Assembly (NCBI RefSeq): GCF_035918315.1 | Contig: NZ_CP142146.1 | Location: 806,001-870,000 of the forward strand | Reading direction: 5' to 3' | Source: Vagococcus jeotgali | Lineage (GTDB): Bacteria > Bacillota > Bacilli > Lactobacillales > Vagococcaceae | Length of the DNA stretch: 64,000 nucleotides | Made by a program: the position numbers and the translations under genes | Notes under the pieces: generated by a model | What the model saw: only the letters and a program-made list of their open reading frames with translations | The model's database searches: none | What the model was told of the DNA's origin: nothing | In this document: positions 47,099 through 55,946 of the stretch, one piece after another | Layout: each line of letters begins with the position of its first letter | Numbering within the stretch: the first letter of the stretch is position 1

Positions 47099-47857
47099 AT
47101 GTCACACGGAGATAAAGAACTCAGAATAATCAACATGGTGCGACAACATTTTTGTACTGCAGACAAATATGGTTTCTCAATTGAAGATATTCAAAAGATG
47201 GAGTCCATACTTGATTCGGCTGTGCCAAATAATGAATCAAGTAAGTTTCCGGATTTTGTATTTAAAGGCGGATTTATTGAGCATTTTCAGGTGACATCAT
47301 CGAAGGAGACGCGAAAAGGAGCTGAGCACCTAAAATTGAAAAGTGGGTATAACACAAAAGTTACTGATATCAAATCCAAAATAGTAAGTGGCGAAATTAC
47401 GGATAGCGCAAGTCTAGATTTCAAGTACCCTTCACACTCATATTCTGATTTCAAAAAATCATTTCTAAAAAATTGGAAAAGTCACATAAGTAGTTTTAGA
47501 AAATATAGAGTTGATTGTAAAACTGGTATTTTCTTCATCCAATACTCTGACTTTGCATTGGAAATGATGGAAGACATTTATCGAGATGTTAAACCTGGTT
47601 TTCAAATGCCTATTAGGGAAGTGCAACATCACCAGGATTATAGGCTGAGCCGAGATAGGGAGATGCTATCGTTTATTGCAAATTATCAGGATGAGTTGAA
47701 ATATGTAATATTCGTCAACAGTACCGTTGTTGAACTTATTTCGCTTAATCATATTGATGATATGTTAAAGTTGATGCCTTGGGATTTTCTGGTTGTAGCT
47801 CGCCCATTTACGATAGAAACAAATCGGTTTACGCCTATTCGGCTAAGCGATGAGTGA
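47099..47857 (+). CDS. Unknown protein of a kinase-linked module
   Basis: A 252-residue soluble protein. GGGAGGTGG places the start at ATG 47099. No named family is recognised. The segment FPDFVFKGGFIEHFQVTSS (50-68) is faintly reminiscent of the core of a PD-(D/E)XK nuclease (Asp52, Glu61), but the usual Lys is absent, so this is speculative. Later parts mix helices and strands (FFIQYSDFALEMMEDIY, KYVIFVNSTVVELISL). The kinase gene starts 13 bases after its stop, with its ribosome site overlapping the end of this gene, so the two are coupled. It is probably a defence-related accessory or effector protein. Confidence 0.6.
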   Translation: MSHGDKELRIINMVRQHFCTADKYGFSIEDIQKMESILDSAVPNNESSKFPDFVFKGGFIEHFQVTSSKETRKGAEHLKLKSGYNTKVTDIKSKIVSGEITDSASLDFKYPSHSYSDFKKSFLKNWKSHISSFRKYRVDCKTGIFFIQYSDFALEMMEDIYRDVKPGFQMPIREVQHHQDYRLSRDREMLSFIANYQDELKYVIFVNSTVVELISLNHIDDMLKLMPWDFLVVARPFTIETNRFTPIRLSDE

Positions 47858-47870
47858 GGAGGGGATGATT

Positions 47871-49391
47871 ATGTTAGATAGCAACGCTTTGAAAGAGGTT
47901 TCAAATGTGTTTATAGGCGACTCAGAACCAGGGTTTAAATATAAATCTGGCTCTGAACTAGTTGCCTTTTTCAATCAATACTTTGGTGTAGGTGACACCT
48001 ATGCACAAGGCTTCCCTAGTCGGTGGCGGTACGTCTATGATCATTTAGTCGACCTACTGAACAATCATCAAATTGATAAGTTCTTCAATATCATTTTAAG
48101 TAAAGAATATATCCTAAGTGAATTCAAAATCTCAGAAGTAGAAACTGTAGCTAGGGCCCAAGAAATCTTTCAGGGATTTAATCATCTATTACGTCCATAT
48201 AGCTTCATGCTTTCAAGTAAAAATGGGCAGTATCATTTAGCGAGAATTGATGAAGATTTGAAATTTATTGGGGCTGGAGGTTTTGCGAATGTATACCTTC
48301 AACTATCAACGGGATATATCATAAAAAAGTTAAAGGATGATTTTTTTGTCGATACAGGTATTAAGAGCCGATTTAAACGCGAGTACAAAATCACTGAATC
48401 ACTTCAAGATATTTCTATGATAATAAAGGTTATTGATTTTGACGAAGATACGTATAGTTACCGAATGGAGCAGGCTGAGACAACGTTGGCTGAATTCGTT
48501 AAAGAAAATAATCTGAATGAGAGTTCAAAAGTAACGCTTATCTCTCAAATTATGGATGTGATGTCAGAAGTACATTCTCGAAATATTGTGCACCGTGATT
48601 TGAGTCCTACAAACATATTTGTTGTTGGAGGGTTGGTAAAAATAGCTGATTTTGGTTTGGGAAAAGATTTGAATATTTTTTCCTCGCATCAGACTATGAC
48701 AACAGCAGCTGTGGGGCAATATTGGTATTGTGCTCCTGAACAGTTCATGCTCTTGAAAGACGGTGATAAACGTAGTGATATCTATTCTTTAGGGCGTATT
48801 ATAAATTTCATTATGAATGGAAGTCCTCTGAATGTGGCCCATCAATTTAGGAGTATTGCCGAGAAAGCAACAAATGAAAACTCAATTTATCGTTATGATG
48901 ATGCTGAACAGATGAAGGCTCACTTAGAAAGAAGCATCAAATACCATTCAGATAAAGAGCGACTACAATTAGTTGCGAAGAAAATTTTAGATAGACAATT
49001 TGACGATGATATCGAGAGTTATATTTATGAAATGCCAAAAGATAAAATGTGCGAAAGTTTGAAAAATAGCCGAGGTGAAGGTTTTTCAGATGCACTTCTG
49101 AAATTTATGAAAATTGATGAGAAACACGCACAATATGTGATCCAATCTATTGAGAGTGGTTATGTTGAATCAACTGGTGGAAGATTTGCATCTTTTGATC
49201 CCTTTGCGGATTTTGCCGAGGATATTTTAAGAGAACAGCAGCCGCCCTTTTCCTTTTCCGTGAATGAGTTAGCCGCCAAAATTTTGAGGCATGTTGCTAA
49301 AGATGTAAATCGGTTCAGTGCCCAACGAATGATTGAGAATCTTATCTCACAAGGGTTAGAGCCTATGATTGAGGAAATATTAGAAAACTAA
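47871..49391 (+). CDS. Hanks-type Ser/Thr protein kinase with extra domains
   Basis: 506 residues; GAGGAGGGG (47856-47864) favours ATG 47871 over ATG 47850. Residues 1-105 are an N-terminal domain (FIGDSEPGFKYKSGSELV, FFNQYFGVGDTYAQGFPSR) not known to me by name. The kinase domain spans about 128-335 with all key residues: glycine loop GAGGF (134-138), Lys152/153, HRDLSPTN (241-248), DFG (260-262), APE (288-290). A helical region of about 170 residues follows. No membrane segment, so cytoplasmic, unlike PASTA kinases. Genes next to it are a restriction system, which suggests an antiphage kinase acting with the 252-residue protein. Confidence 0.8.
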   Translation: MLDSNALKEVSNVFIGDSEPGFKYKSGSELVAFFNQYFGVGDTYAQGFPSRWRYVYDHLVDLLNNHQIDKFFNIILSKEYILSEFKISEVETVARAQEIFQGFNHLLRPYSFMLSSKNGQYHLARIDEDLKFIGAGGFANVYLQLSTGYIIKKLKDDFFVDTGIKSRFKREYKITESLQDISMIIKVIDFDEDTYSYRMEQAETTLAEFVKENNLNESSKVTLISQIMDVMSEVHSRNIVHRDLSPTNIFVVGGLVKIADFGLGKDLNIFSSHQTMTTAAVGQYWYCAPEQFMLLKDGDKRSDIYSLGRIINFIMNGSPLNVAHQFRSIAEKATNENSIYRYDDAEQMKAHLERSIKYHSDKERLQLVAKKILDRQFDDDIESYIYEMPKDKMCESLKNSRGEGFSDALLKFMKIDEKHAQYVIQSIESGYVESTGGRFASFDPFADFAEDILREQQPPFSFSVNELAAKILRHVAKDVNRFSAQRMIENLISQGLEPMIEEILEN

Positions 49392-49469
49392 TAACACTTG
49401 AATTAGATAACATTGGTTTGGAGACAGAGGATGTTTTACTTTTCGCTAAAATAAATATAAATTACATCA

Positions 49470-49505
49470 GGCTTTTCGTTCATTATTTATTTTGGATGGA
49501 AGGTC
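49470..49505 (+). terminator. Wobble-rich hairpin after kinase gene
   Basis: GGCTTTTCGTTC (49470-49481) pairs with GGATGGAAGGTC (49494-49505) with several G-U pairs, then TTTT. It closes the kinase operon. The remaining intergenic bases hold the R-M promoter. Confidence 0.6.
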
Positions 49506-49583
49506 TTTTGATTACCTTTAGGAGCTCGAACTATTCATAGGTTGTTTTTTCTTCCATACATCCATCGAATAAACGAAAACTCG

Positions 49584-49612
49584 TTGTTGAGATGGAGAAG
49601 AGGTGGTATAAT
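49584..49612 (+). promoter_or_regulatory. Promoter of the restriction-modification operon
   Basis: TTGTTG (49584-49589), 17 bases, TATAAT (49607-49612) preceded by TGG. It is the clearest promoter of the insert. Confidence 0.75.
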
Positions 49613-49634
49613 ATAACGATACGAGGTGAAAGAA

Positions 49635-50867
49635 ATGATACTAGAAACTTATCTGAAAAACAATAATACAAATATTAGACAGATGCATATTGTATCGGGC
49701 ATTCCAGAAACAACAGTAAGAGGAATCAACAAACGCGAATTTTCGAAATGGAGCGTTACTTATTTTGATGCGATTGCCAGGACGGTTGGTAAGGAGCGGC
49801 ATGTTGTTATGCAAGAATTGGAAGCTTTGAAAGAACAAGCGGATAATTTGGCACCTCTAGGTAGATATAACCTAGAAAACCGAAGGTATATTGGAAATAA
49901 AAATAAGTTATTAACTTGGATTAGTGATCTAATTGATGAGCACACTGAAGGTAATTCATTTTTTGATGTTTTTGCTGGAACAGGAGTGGTATCAAAAGAG
50001 ATGCTTTGGAAATATGATTCTTTCATTATGAACGATTTTCTGTTTTCCAATAATATCATCTATAAAGCTTTCTTTAGCAATGATTCGTTTGATTCAAATA
50101 AGTTGCTCTCTCGTCAAGAGGAGTTCAATGGCATAATTACGAACAAAGAGGATGACGATTACTTTTCTGATAATTTTGGCGGGAAATTTTTCAGTGTTCA
50201 TGATGCAAAGATTATAGGTGAGATACGAACAAGAATTGAAAAAGATAAATCATTGAATGAAATAGAACGGGCAATATTGATAGCATCACTTATTTACTCG
50301 AGCGATAAAATAGCAAATACCGTTGGACATTACGATGCTTATAGAAAAAAAGTACAAATAGCTGATAGGTTTAAATTTGAGCTGGTAAATCCTCTTGATA
50401 CCTCGAGTAAAGATATACAGATTTTCAGAGAAGATTCAAATGAGTTAGTTCGAAAAATATCAGCGGATGTGGCGTTTATCGATCCACCATACAATTCTAG
50501 ACAATACTCTCGCTTTTACCATGTTTTAGAGGGAATCGCGAAATGGGACAAGCCAGAATTAGGTGGTGTTGCAATGAAGCCACCTGCTGAAAACATGAGC
50601 GATTATAGCCGTTCTTCAGCACCCCAAGTATTTGATGATTTAATTCAAAATCTTGATGTTAAGTATATTGTTGTTACGTATAACAATACTTATAAATCAA
50701 AAAGTTCTAGTTCAAAAAATAAGATTACACATGATGAAATATTGGAATCTTTGAACAAGGTTGGAAAAACTAAATCTGTCGAGATGCCTTTTCAATTCTT
50801 TAATGCAGGAAAGACAGATCTAAAGGATCATAAAGAGTTCGTCTTTATAACGGAGGTAGGAAAATAA
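49635..50867 (+). CDS. DNA adenine methyltransferase M1 with N-terminal HTH
   Basis: 410 residues; GAGGTG (49622-49627) supports ATG 49635. Residues 1-70 look like a helix-turn-helix (MHIVSGIPETTVRGINKREFSKW). The methylase domain has YIGNKNKLL, the AdoMet motif FAGTG (113-117) and the catalytic DPPY (283-286) in the order of D12/alpha-class N6-adenine enzymes, with DPPYNSRQYSRFYH typical of type II partners. The fused DNA-binding domain could recognise the site or repress the operon, replacing a separate controller protein. It overlaps the next methylase by one base. Confidence 0.85.
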   Translation: MILETYLKNNNTNIRQMHIVSGIPETTVRGINKREFSKWSVTYFDAIARTVGKERHVVMQELEALKEQADNLAPLGRYNLENRRYIGNKNKLLTWISDLIDEHTEGNSFFDVFAGTGVVSKEMLWKYDSFIMNDFLFSNNIIYKAFFSNDSFDSNKLLSRQEEFNGIITNKEDDDYFSDNFGGKFFSVHDAKIIGEIRTRIEKDKSLNEIERAILIASLIYSSDKIANTVGHYDAYRKKVQIADRFKFELVNPLDTSSKDIQIFREDSNELVRKISADVAFIDPPYNSRQYSRFYHVLEGIAKWDKPELGGVAMKPPAENMSDYSRSSAPQVFDDLIQNLDVKYIVVTYNNTYKSKSSSSKNKITHDEILESLNKVGKTKSVEMPFQFFNAGKTDLKDHKEFVFITEVGK

Positions 50868-51841
50868 TGCAAACGACATTGTTTCCAACTGACACACTCG
50901 AGGTTGTTGCGCCCATGAAAAAAAGAGGAAAAGCTATTCGTTCACCATTATTCTACGTGGGTGATAAGTATAAATTGATGCCGCAGTTGAAAGAGCTTTT
51001 CCCTAAAAATATCAACAATTATTATGATGTGTTTTCTGGAGGGGGAAGTGCTTCAATCAATGTCATAGCTGATAAAATTATTATGAATGATATTGACGAA
51101 AAGGTAGTTGAGCTCCATAGATTTTTACAAGAGCAATCCTGTGACATTGAGTTATTTATTGAGAATATGTACGAGCTTATTAGAGAATACGGATTGAGTC
51201 TTTCAGAACTAGGGAAAAACAGTGAAATTGAAGAGTTGAAAAAGGAGTTTAAGAAAACATATTTTGCCAAATACAATAAGCAGGCTTACTTAAAACTCAG
51301 GGATGACTACAATAAAGATCAGTCTAACACTAAGCTTTTGTATCTCCTTCTCATTTATGGTTTCAACCACATGATACGTTTTAATGGTCAGGGACAGTTC
51401 AATCTTCCCGTCGGTAATGTTGACTGGAATAAAAATGTTTCAACCGCACTTAGAAACTATTCCCAATGGTATAACAACAATAACATTGAGATTTCAAGTG
51501 GAATGGACTTTGAGGATTTTGTAAATTTTTATGATTTAAAGAATGGTGATTTTCTTTATTTTGATCCGCCGTATCTGATCACCTTTAGCGACTACAATAA
51601 ACTTTGGGGAGAAGATGAAGAGCGGAGGTTATACAAGCTTTTGGATAAACTTGATTCGAAGGGGATAAAGTGGGGGCTTTCCAATATGTATAATCACAAG
51701 GGGAAGACTAATGAAATTTTGCTCGAATGGGGTAAAAAATACAATGAGTATGACATCAAAAGTAATTACATCTCCCGATTCGATAATACGATAAAAAAAG
51801 ATAGTAAAGAGATTTATATAACAAATTACATCAATGAGTAA
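50867..51841 (+). CDS. DNA adenine methyltransferase M2 (Dam/D12 class)
   Basis: 324 residues. LFYVGDKYKLMPQLKELFP, the AdoMet motif VFSGGGSAS (55-63), GFNHMIRFNGQGQFNLPVG and DPPYLITFSDYNKLWG (233-248) are typical of the Dam/DpnM-type family, which often methylates GATC-like targets. Translation is coupled to M1 (TAATG). Two different methylases in one operon are expected for a type IIS enzyme with an asymmetric site, each strand needing its own enzyme. Confidence 0.87.
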   Translation: MQTTLFPTDTLEVVAPMKKRGKAIRSPLFYVGDKYKLMPQLKELFPKNINNYYDVFSGGGSASINVIADKIIMNDIDEKVVELHRFLQEQSCDIELFIENMYELIREYGLSLSELGKNSEIEELKKEFKKTYFAKYNKQAYLKLRDDYNKDQSNTKLLYLLLIYGFNHMIRFNGQGQFNLPVGNVDWNKNVSTALRNYSQWYNNNNIEISSGMDFEDFVNFYDLKNGDFLYFDPPYLITFSDYNKLWGEDEERRLYKLLDKLDSKGIKWGLSNMYNHKGKTNEILLEWGKKYNEYDIKSNYISRFDNTIKKDSKEIYITNYINE

Positions 51842-51933
51842 TTTAGATTTTTGAAATTCAGGAATAGAGTGTCATACATTTGATGTGGCCTCTTCCTCAT
51901 TGTTTAATATCTATTTGGTAAGGAGAAGAGTGT

Positions 51934-53706
51934 ATGCCAAGAGTACGAAGAAGAAAGCCAATTTCATTTGATACAACGTTAAGAAACCCAGGTAGGATAC
52001 CGCAATTTATCTCGGTTCTAAGTGAATTTGAGGGACAAGTTATAGATGATAAGGTAGCTCTAGAGTTGGAAGGAGAAATAATTCGGCAAAAGATTTTTGA
52101 ACCAACTAAGGCGACCCTAGGTACATATATGAAGGAATACAATAAAAAGTTTCCTTTTGTTGCTGCTGATCAATCCAAAGAGGCTGCTGCTAAGGTAGAA
52201 GAAATATATGATCAGTGGGAAAACGGTGCACCTGGGAGTGTTCCTCTCCAAAAAATAATATATCTGTTGGAAAATACAATCACAGCCCATAAAGATCGTG
52301 GGTGGAAAGGTGGTTGGGAATCCAGAATTCATACCCAATTTAACTTTTTAAATGAGCTTGGTTTTGTTCGAGTTGTCAAAGGGGAAAAGATAGTTATTTC
52401 GAAAAATGGGAAATTAATGATTCATGAATATTCAAATGGATATCCAATCGAAGATAGCTATGATGAATCATTTGAACAGTCAGCGTTCTTGAACGCGTTT
52501 TCGAAATATCAAGTTAACAATCCGTATAGAAGCAATACTATCGAGGTAAACTTTTTCCCATTGGTATTGAATGTAATAAATTATTTGGATGAAAAATACC
52601 AACGTCCCGGTATCTCGAAACAAGATCTACCATTTATTATTACTTGGGGAAGTGATGACTATCAAACATTAGCAGAATATATTTACCAGTTCAGAAATAA
52701 GTTTGGCTATAGCACTTCAGATGAATTGGTTTATGAATATGCTATGAATTTATTAGATGATTCTACGCCAAATGATACTATTGCACCAGCGACTAAAGCT
52801 TTCATAGAGCAGAAAAAGAGAGATTATAAATTTGATAAGATCATTTCGGAAACTCCAGACGAAGTTATTCGAAAGCTCAGATTGACCATGTTAATTTCTT
52901 TGCGTGGAGCGGGACGTTTTATTGATATTAATAAAAATGAATTAGCAAAAATCAAGCATGTTCTCGCTACCTATAGCTCAAATATCGAGTTTGACGATGA
53001 TGTACAAAAATACCTTGAATACATGGGAGAGATTGATAATTCCCTTATGTTCGTGTCGGATGCTCCAGAATCACAAGAAGCCAAGGATGCTAAAGAAGTT
53101 GCAATAGAAAAATGGGCAAAAGAGTATGATTGGACATTCTTAAAAGAAGAAATGGTTAATAGTGTTGAAAAACGTCCTTCAAGTCATTTAATCTTAAAAT
53201 ATGTGAAGGAGACCGCTAGATTGGAATTCCTTTCAGCTATTGTAATTAAAAAAGCCTTACCAAAATTGAAGGTTGTAGCCAATTATAAAGCAGATGATCA
53301 GGGAATACCATTTAACACCGCATCTGGTGGGAAGAAGAATCAAATTGGTGCGGATATTGATGTTTTCGAAGGAAACATTCACGCTATTTTAGAGCCAACC
53401 ATTTCTAAACAAAGAAGTTTCCAAGTTGAACATGAACTCCCTTCGATTCGTAATCACGTACTAGGTACTGCAAATAAAGATGTTGAAGAAGGTAATAATT
53501 TTAAAGAATGGTTCAGCTTGTTTATTGCATCCAACATAACGCGTGATGTTGGGGATCAAGTAGCATTGATTAAACAGACTAATGGTGTCGAAATTTATCC
53601 TTGGGATATCAAAGATTTCGTTGAATACTCTGAAGGTGTTAGCACCATAAGAGATTATAAAAAAATCAGGGATTATGTAAAACCACAAAGCATGCCTGTT
53701 TTTTAG
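51934..53706 (+). CDS. AlwI-family type IIS restriction endonuclease
   Basis: 590 residues; AAGGAGAAG upstream of ATG. The C-terminal segment GIPFNTASGGKKNQIGAD, followed by IDVFEGNIHAILEPTISK and VEHELPSIRNH, resembles the catalytic region of AlwI-type enzymes (Asp474/Asp476 and Glu487 as probable metal ligands). Known members (AlwI, PleI, MlyI, BstNBI) bind asymmetric 5-bp sites such as GGATC or GAGTC and cut outside or nick. The N-terminal 350 residues would be the recognition part. The two methylases upstream fit this type. The stop overlaps the stop of the convergent gene. Confidence 0.8.
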   Translation: MPRVRRRKPISFDTTLRNPGRIPQFISVLSEFEGQVIDDKVALELEGEIIRQKIFEPTKATLGTYMKEYNKKFPFVAADQSKEAAAKVEEIYDQWENGAPGSVPLQKIIYLLENTITAHKDRGWKGGWESRIHTQFNFLNELGFVRVVKGEKIVISKNGKLMIHEYSNGYPIEDSYDESFEQSAFLNAFSKYQVNNPYRSNTIEVNFFPLVLNVINYLDEKYQRPGISKQDLPFIITWGSDDYQTLAEYIYQFRNKFGYSTSDELVYEYAMNLLDDSTPNDTIAPATKAFIEQKKRDYKFDKIISETPDEVIRKLRLTMLISLRGAGRFIDINKNELAKIKHVLATYSSNIEFDDDVQKYLEYMGEIDNSLMFVSDAPESQEAKDAKEVAIEKWAKEYDWTFLKEEMVNSVEKRPSSHLILKYVKETARLEFLSAIVIKKALPKLKVVANYKADDQGIPFNTASGGKKNQIGADIDVFEGNIHAILEPTISKQRSFQVEHELPSIRNHVLGTANKDVEEGNNFKEWFSLFIASNITRDVGDQVALIKQTNGVEIYPWDIKDFVEYSEGVSTIRDYKKIRDYVKPQSMPVF

Positions 53707-54404
53707 TTAGCTGCGTTTGATTGGATATTAGAGAATACTTTAGCGATATCCGATATAAGATTAATAGGAGCTACATAGTAGTCACCAGTGAGACTCCCAT
53801 GTTTTGTAAATGTACTATTTTTTGTTAGTGGTTTGTGATAATTCATGTTAATTAGTTTTTGTCCGTCCATGAATCCAATTAAGTAAAAGGGCTCATCTTT
53901 GGTAATGAAACGATTTTTCACATCATACTTCCTACCCTAGAACAAAACACGAACATAGGCGTCTTTGGGTGGCTCATATTGTGTTTTATAAGATTGTTGG
54001 TAGTAAGGCCCCAACACATCAAAATATGTTTTTTGAGTACGCCGCTCTACGTTAAACAAGCCGAACCGAAGACCATTATTTACGAATGATGATCTAACCT
54101 CGAGTGTTAGCGAATTACCAAGATAATTCCACAATAAATCAATTTAATTGGCAGTATTATTGACGGTAGGTCTCGTTGCAGATTTGGGGATGATTTGATT
54201 TAAGAAATCTAAGGTGGCAAACTCCGCTAGGATTCCTGCATAAGCATCGTTAAGTTTCGTCATTTGGTCCCTTACATCACCACCGTTTGCAGCGCCATTA
54301 TTAGCATTTGATGCAAGGGCCTCGGCATCACGAATAATTATTTTTTGTGTTTGAACACCGAAATCAGAAAATCGAAATTCGCAAATCACATAGACTCTTT
54401 GCAC
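53703..54404 (-). pseudogene. Unknown gene with two in-frame stops, possibly a nuclease
   Basis: A single minus-strand frame from ATG 54402-54404 to TAA 53703-53705 would give 233 codons but contains TAA at 54144-54146 and TAG at 53937-53939. Both could come from Gln codons by one C-to-T change. Segments include MQRVYVICEFRFSDFGVQTQ, IDLLWNYLGNSLTLEVRSSF and FDVLGPYYQQSYKTQYE. The Asp...GluValArg spacing recalls restriction-nuclease active sites, but this is weak. Convergent with the restriction gene. Family not recognised. Confidence 0.5.
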
Positions 54405-54416
54405 CCTATTGATATA

Positions 54417-54785
54417 CTCCCCTTATAGTGGACAGTGAAAAAACAAAAATTTTCACTAGAAACTATAAGGGGAGTTTTATTATGTCCAAAAGAATTCTAA
54501 AATCTGTATCTGAGAAACTAGAAATTGTTCTACTTCACTTGGAAGAAGGGAAATCACTTAGTTGGTTAACTAGAAACCAAGGTATTTCTAAAGACACCCT
54601 ATCGAACTGGGTTCGGAAGTACAAAGAAGCTGGTTTTGAGGGGCTGGTTTCAGATATTGATGCCTACATCTATTTTTACAATCATCAACGTTTTCAAGAG
54701 CGCAACAACGGCCTTGCCCCTCTTGAAATGAGAAACAAGGCCGTCGCCTAATTTTTTATTATTTCATTGTCCACTTGACAGGGAG
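54417..54785 (+). mobile_element. 369-bp deleted IS3-family element
   Basis: Imperfect inverted ends CTCCCCTTATAGTGGACAGT (from 54417) and CTCCCTGTCAAGTGGACAAT (inwards from 54785). It holds one chimeric ORF and is a different IS3 lineage from copies A and B. No target duplication seen. Confidence 0.8.
54482..54751 (+). CDS. Chimeric mini-transposase ORF
   Basis: 89 residues; GGGGAG before ATG 54482. Residues 1-55 are an IS3 OrfA helix-turn-helix (MSKRILKSVSEKLEIVLLHL, WLTRNQGISKDTLSNWVRKY). From about 56 it is the extreme end of OrfB (IDAYIYFYNHQRFQERNNGL, LEMRNKAVA). The whole catalytic core is deleted, yet the frame is kept. Inactive as a transposase. Confidence 0.7.
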   Translation: MSKRILKSVSEKLEIVLLHLEEGKSLSWLTRNQGISKDTLSNWVRKYKEAGFEGLVSDIDAYIYFYNHQRFQERNNGLAPLEMRNKAVA

Positions 54786-54830
54786 CTGTTCATGCAGGAA
54801 CGATTCCTTTTTTTGATTGCCCAAAAAGAA

Positions 54831-54884
54831 AAATGACATAGTATCGAGATAAATGACATAGTACACGAGAAAAATAGCATTGTA
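54831..54884. repeat. Three degenerate 20-bp-spaced repeats
   Basis: AAATGACATAGTA at 54831-54843 and 54851-54863, and AAATAGCATTGTA at about 54872-54884. Evenly spaced end repeats of this kind are found at IS21-family termini, so this may be the remnant of such an end. It marks the right edge of the insert, 18 bases before the surface gene resumes. Confidence 0.45.
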
Positions 54885-54901
54885 TCACCGACAACATCTA
54901 A

Positions 54902-55819
54902 ATAGAAGCAGCATACGAATCAGCAGTGGATGCATTATTAACAAACAGAATGGACAACGAAACAAAACGTATTGCTTTAGAAAATGCTTATAAAACAGGT
55001 TTAGCACAAATTGATAAAACTGATACAGTTGAAGGTGTTGAAGCAGCACTTAATGCAGCCTTAACAAGTATCAATGACTTAGATGGAAAAGTTGTTCAAG
55101 AAAAAATTGATGCACAAAATTATGTAGCAGATCTTTTTGCAAAAGACTTATTAACTCAAGAACAAGCAAATGATTTCTACTTAAGAATTGATAGCGAAAC
55201 TACTTATGAAGGCTTAGAAGACATTATGAGTGAAGCTTTAGCAGCAGCTAAAGAAAATGCTATTAAGTTTGCACAACGTAAATATGACAGCAAAGATATT
55301 GGCGAAAACGACTTAAACTACTTTGCTAATCTATACTTAGATGCAGCTAATGGTGATGAAATTAGTGCTGTGAAAGATCAAATTATGGAATTAATCTGGG
55401 CTGGTGAAGCAGCAATGGACGAATTAACAGGTTTATATGAATCTGGAGCAATTTCTTATGATATCTTTAGAGAAGGCGTTTCAGGAATATTTGCTCTTCG
55501 CTCAGCTGCAGAAGTTGAAGCATTTGTACGTGAATTATTATTCCAAGAAGTTTTACCAGGTGAACCAGGTGAAGTGATTCCAGCTACACCAATCAACCCA
55601 GATACAAATGTTAAACCAGGTGCTAACAATAATAAACCAGCAACTGGATCAACAACAGCAGGATCTAAAGAATCAACTGCCAAAGGATCAACAACTGGAT
55701 CAAAAGATTCTTCTAACAAATTACCACAAACAGGTGAAGAAGTAAGAAACGGCTTAGTAGCAGGTGGATTAGCTTCAGTTCTTGGTGGAGCAGCTTTATT
55801 CTTTAGAAGACCAAGATAA
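54902..55819 (+). pseudogene. LPXTG repeat surface protein, C-terminal part
   Basis: Open from 54902 (just after a TAA) to 55819, 305 codons. Helical repeats continue (IEAAYESAVDALLTNRM, LTQEQANDFYLRIDSETTYEG, ENDLNYFANLYLDAANGDE), then a Pro-rich stretch, a Ser/Thr/Lys-rich wall-spanning linker (GSTTAGSKESTAKGSTTGSK), the sortase motif LPQTGEE, a hydrophobic helix and the RRPR tail. Without signal peptide or good start it is not exportable; it is the 3' half of the gene at 46142. A GTG at 54926 has no convincing ribosome site. Confidence 0.82.
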
Positions 55820-55873
55820 CAAATGACTTGATATATACTTGTAAATAGTTTACTATTTGAGGTATAATTTATG

Positions 55874-55910
55874 AAAATCTTCCAAAGAGAATGTTCTTAG
55901 GAAGGTTTTT
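55874..55910 (+). terminator. Terminator after LPXTG gene
   Basis: AAAATCTTCC pairs with GGAAGGTTTTT around a 16-base loop, ending in a T-run. Confidence 0.7.
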
Positions 55911-55946
55911 CAATTTATCAGTTTATAGGAAGAAGATGGTGGGAAT

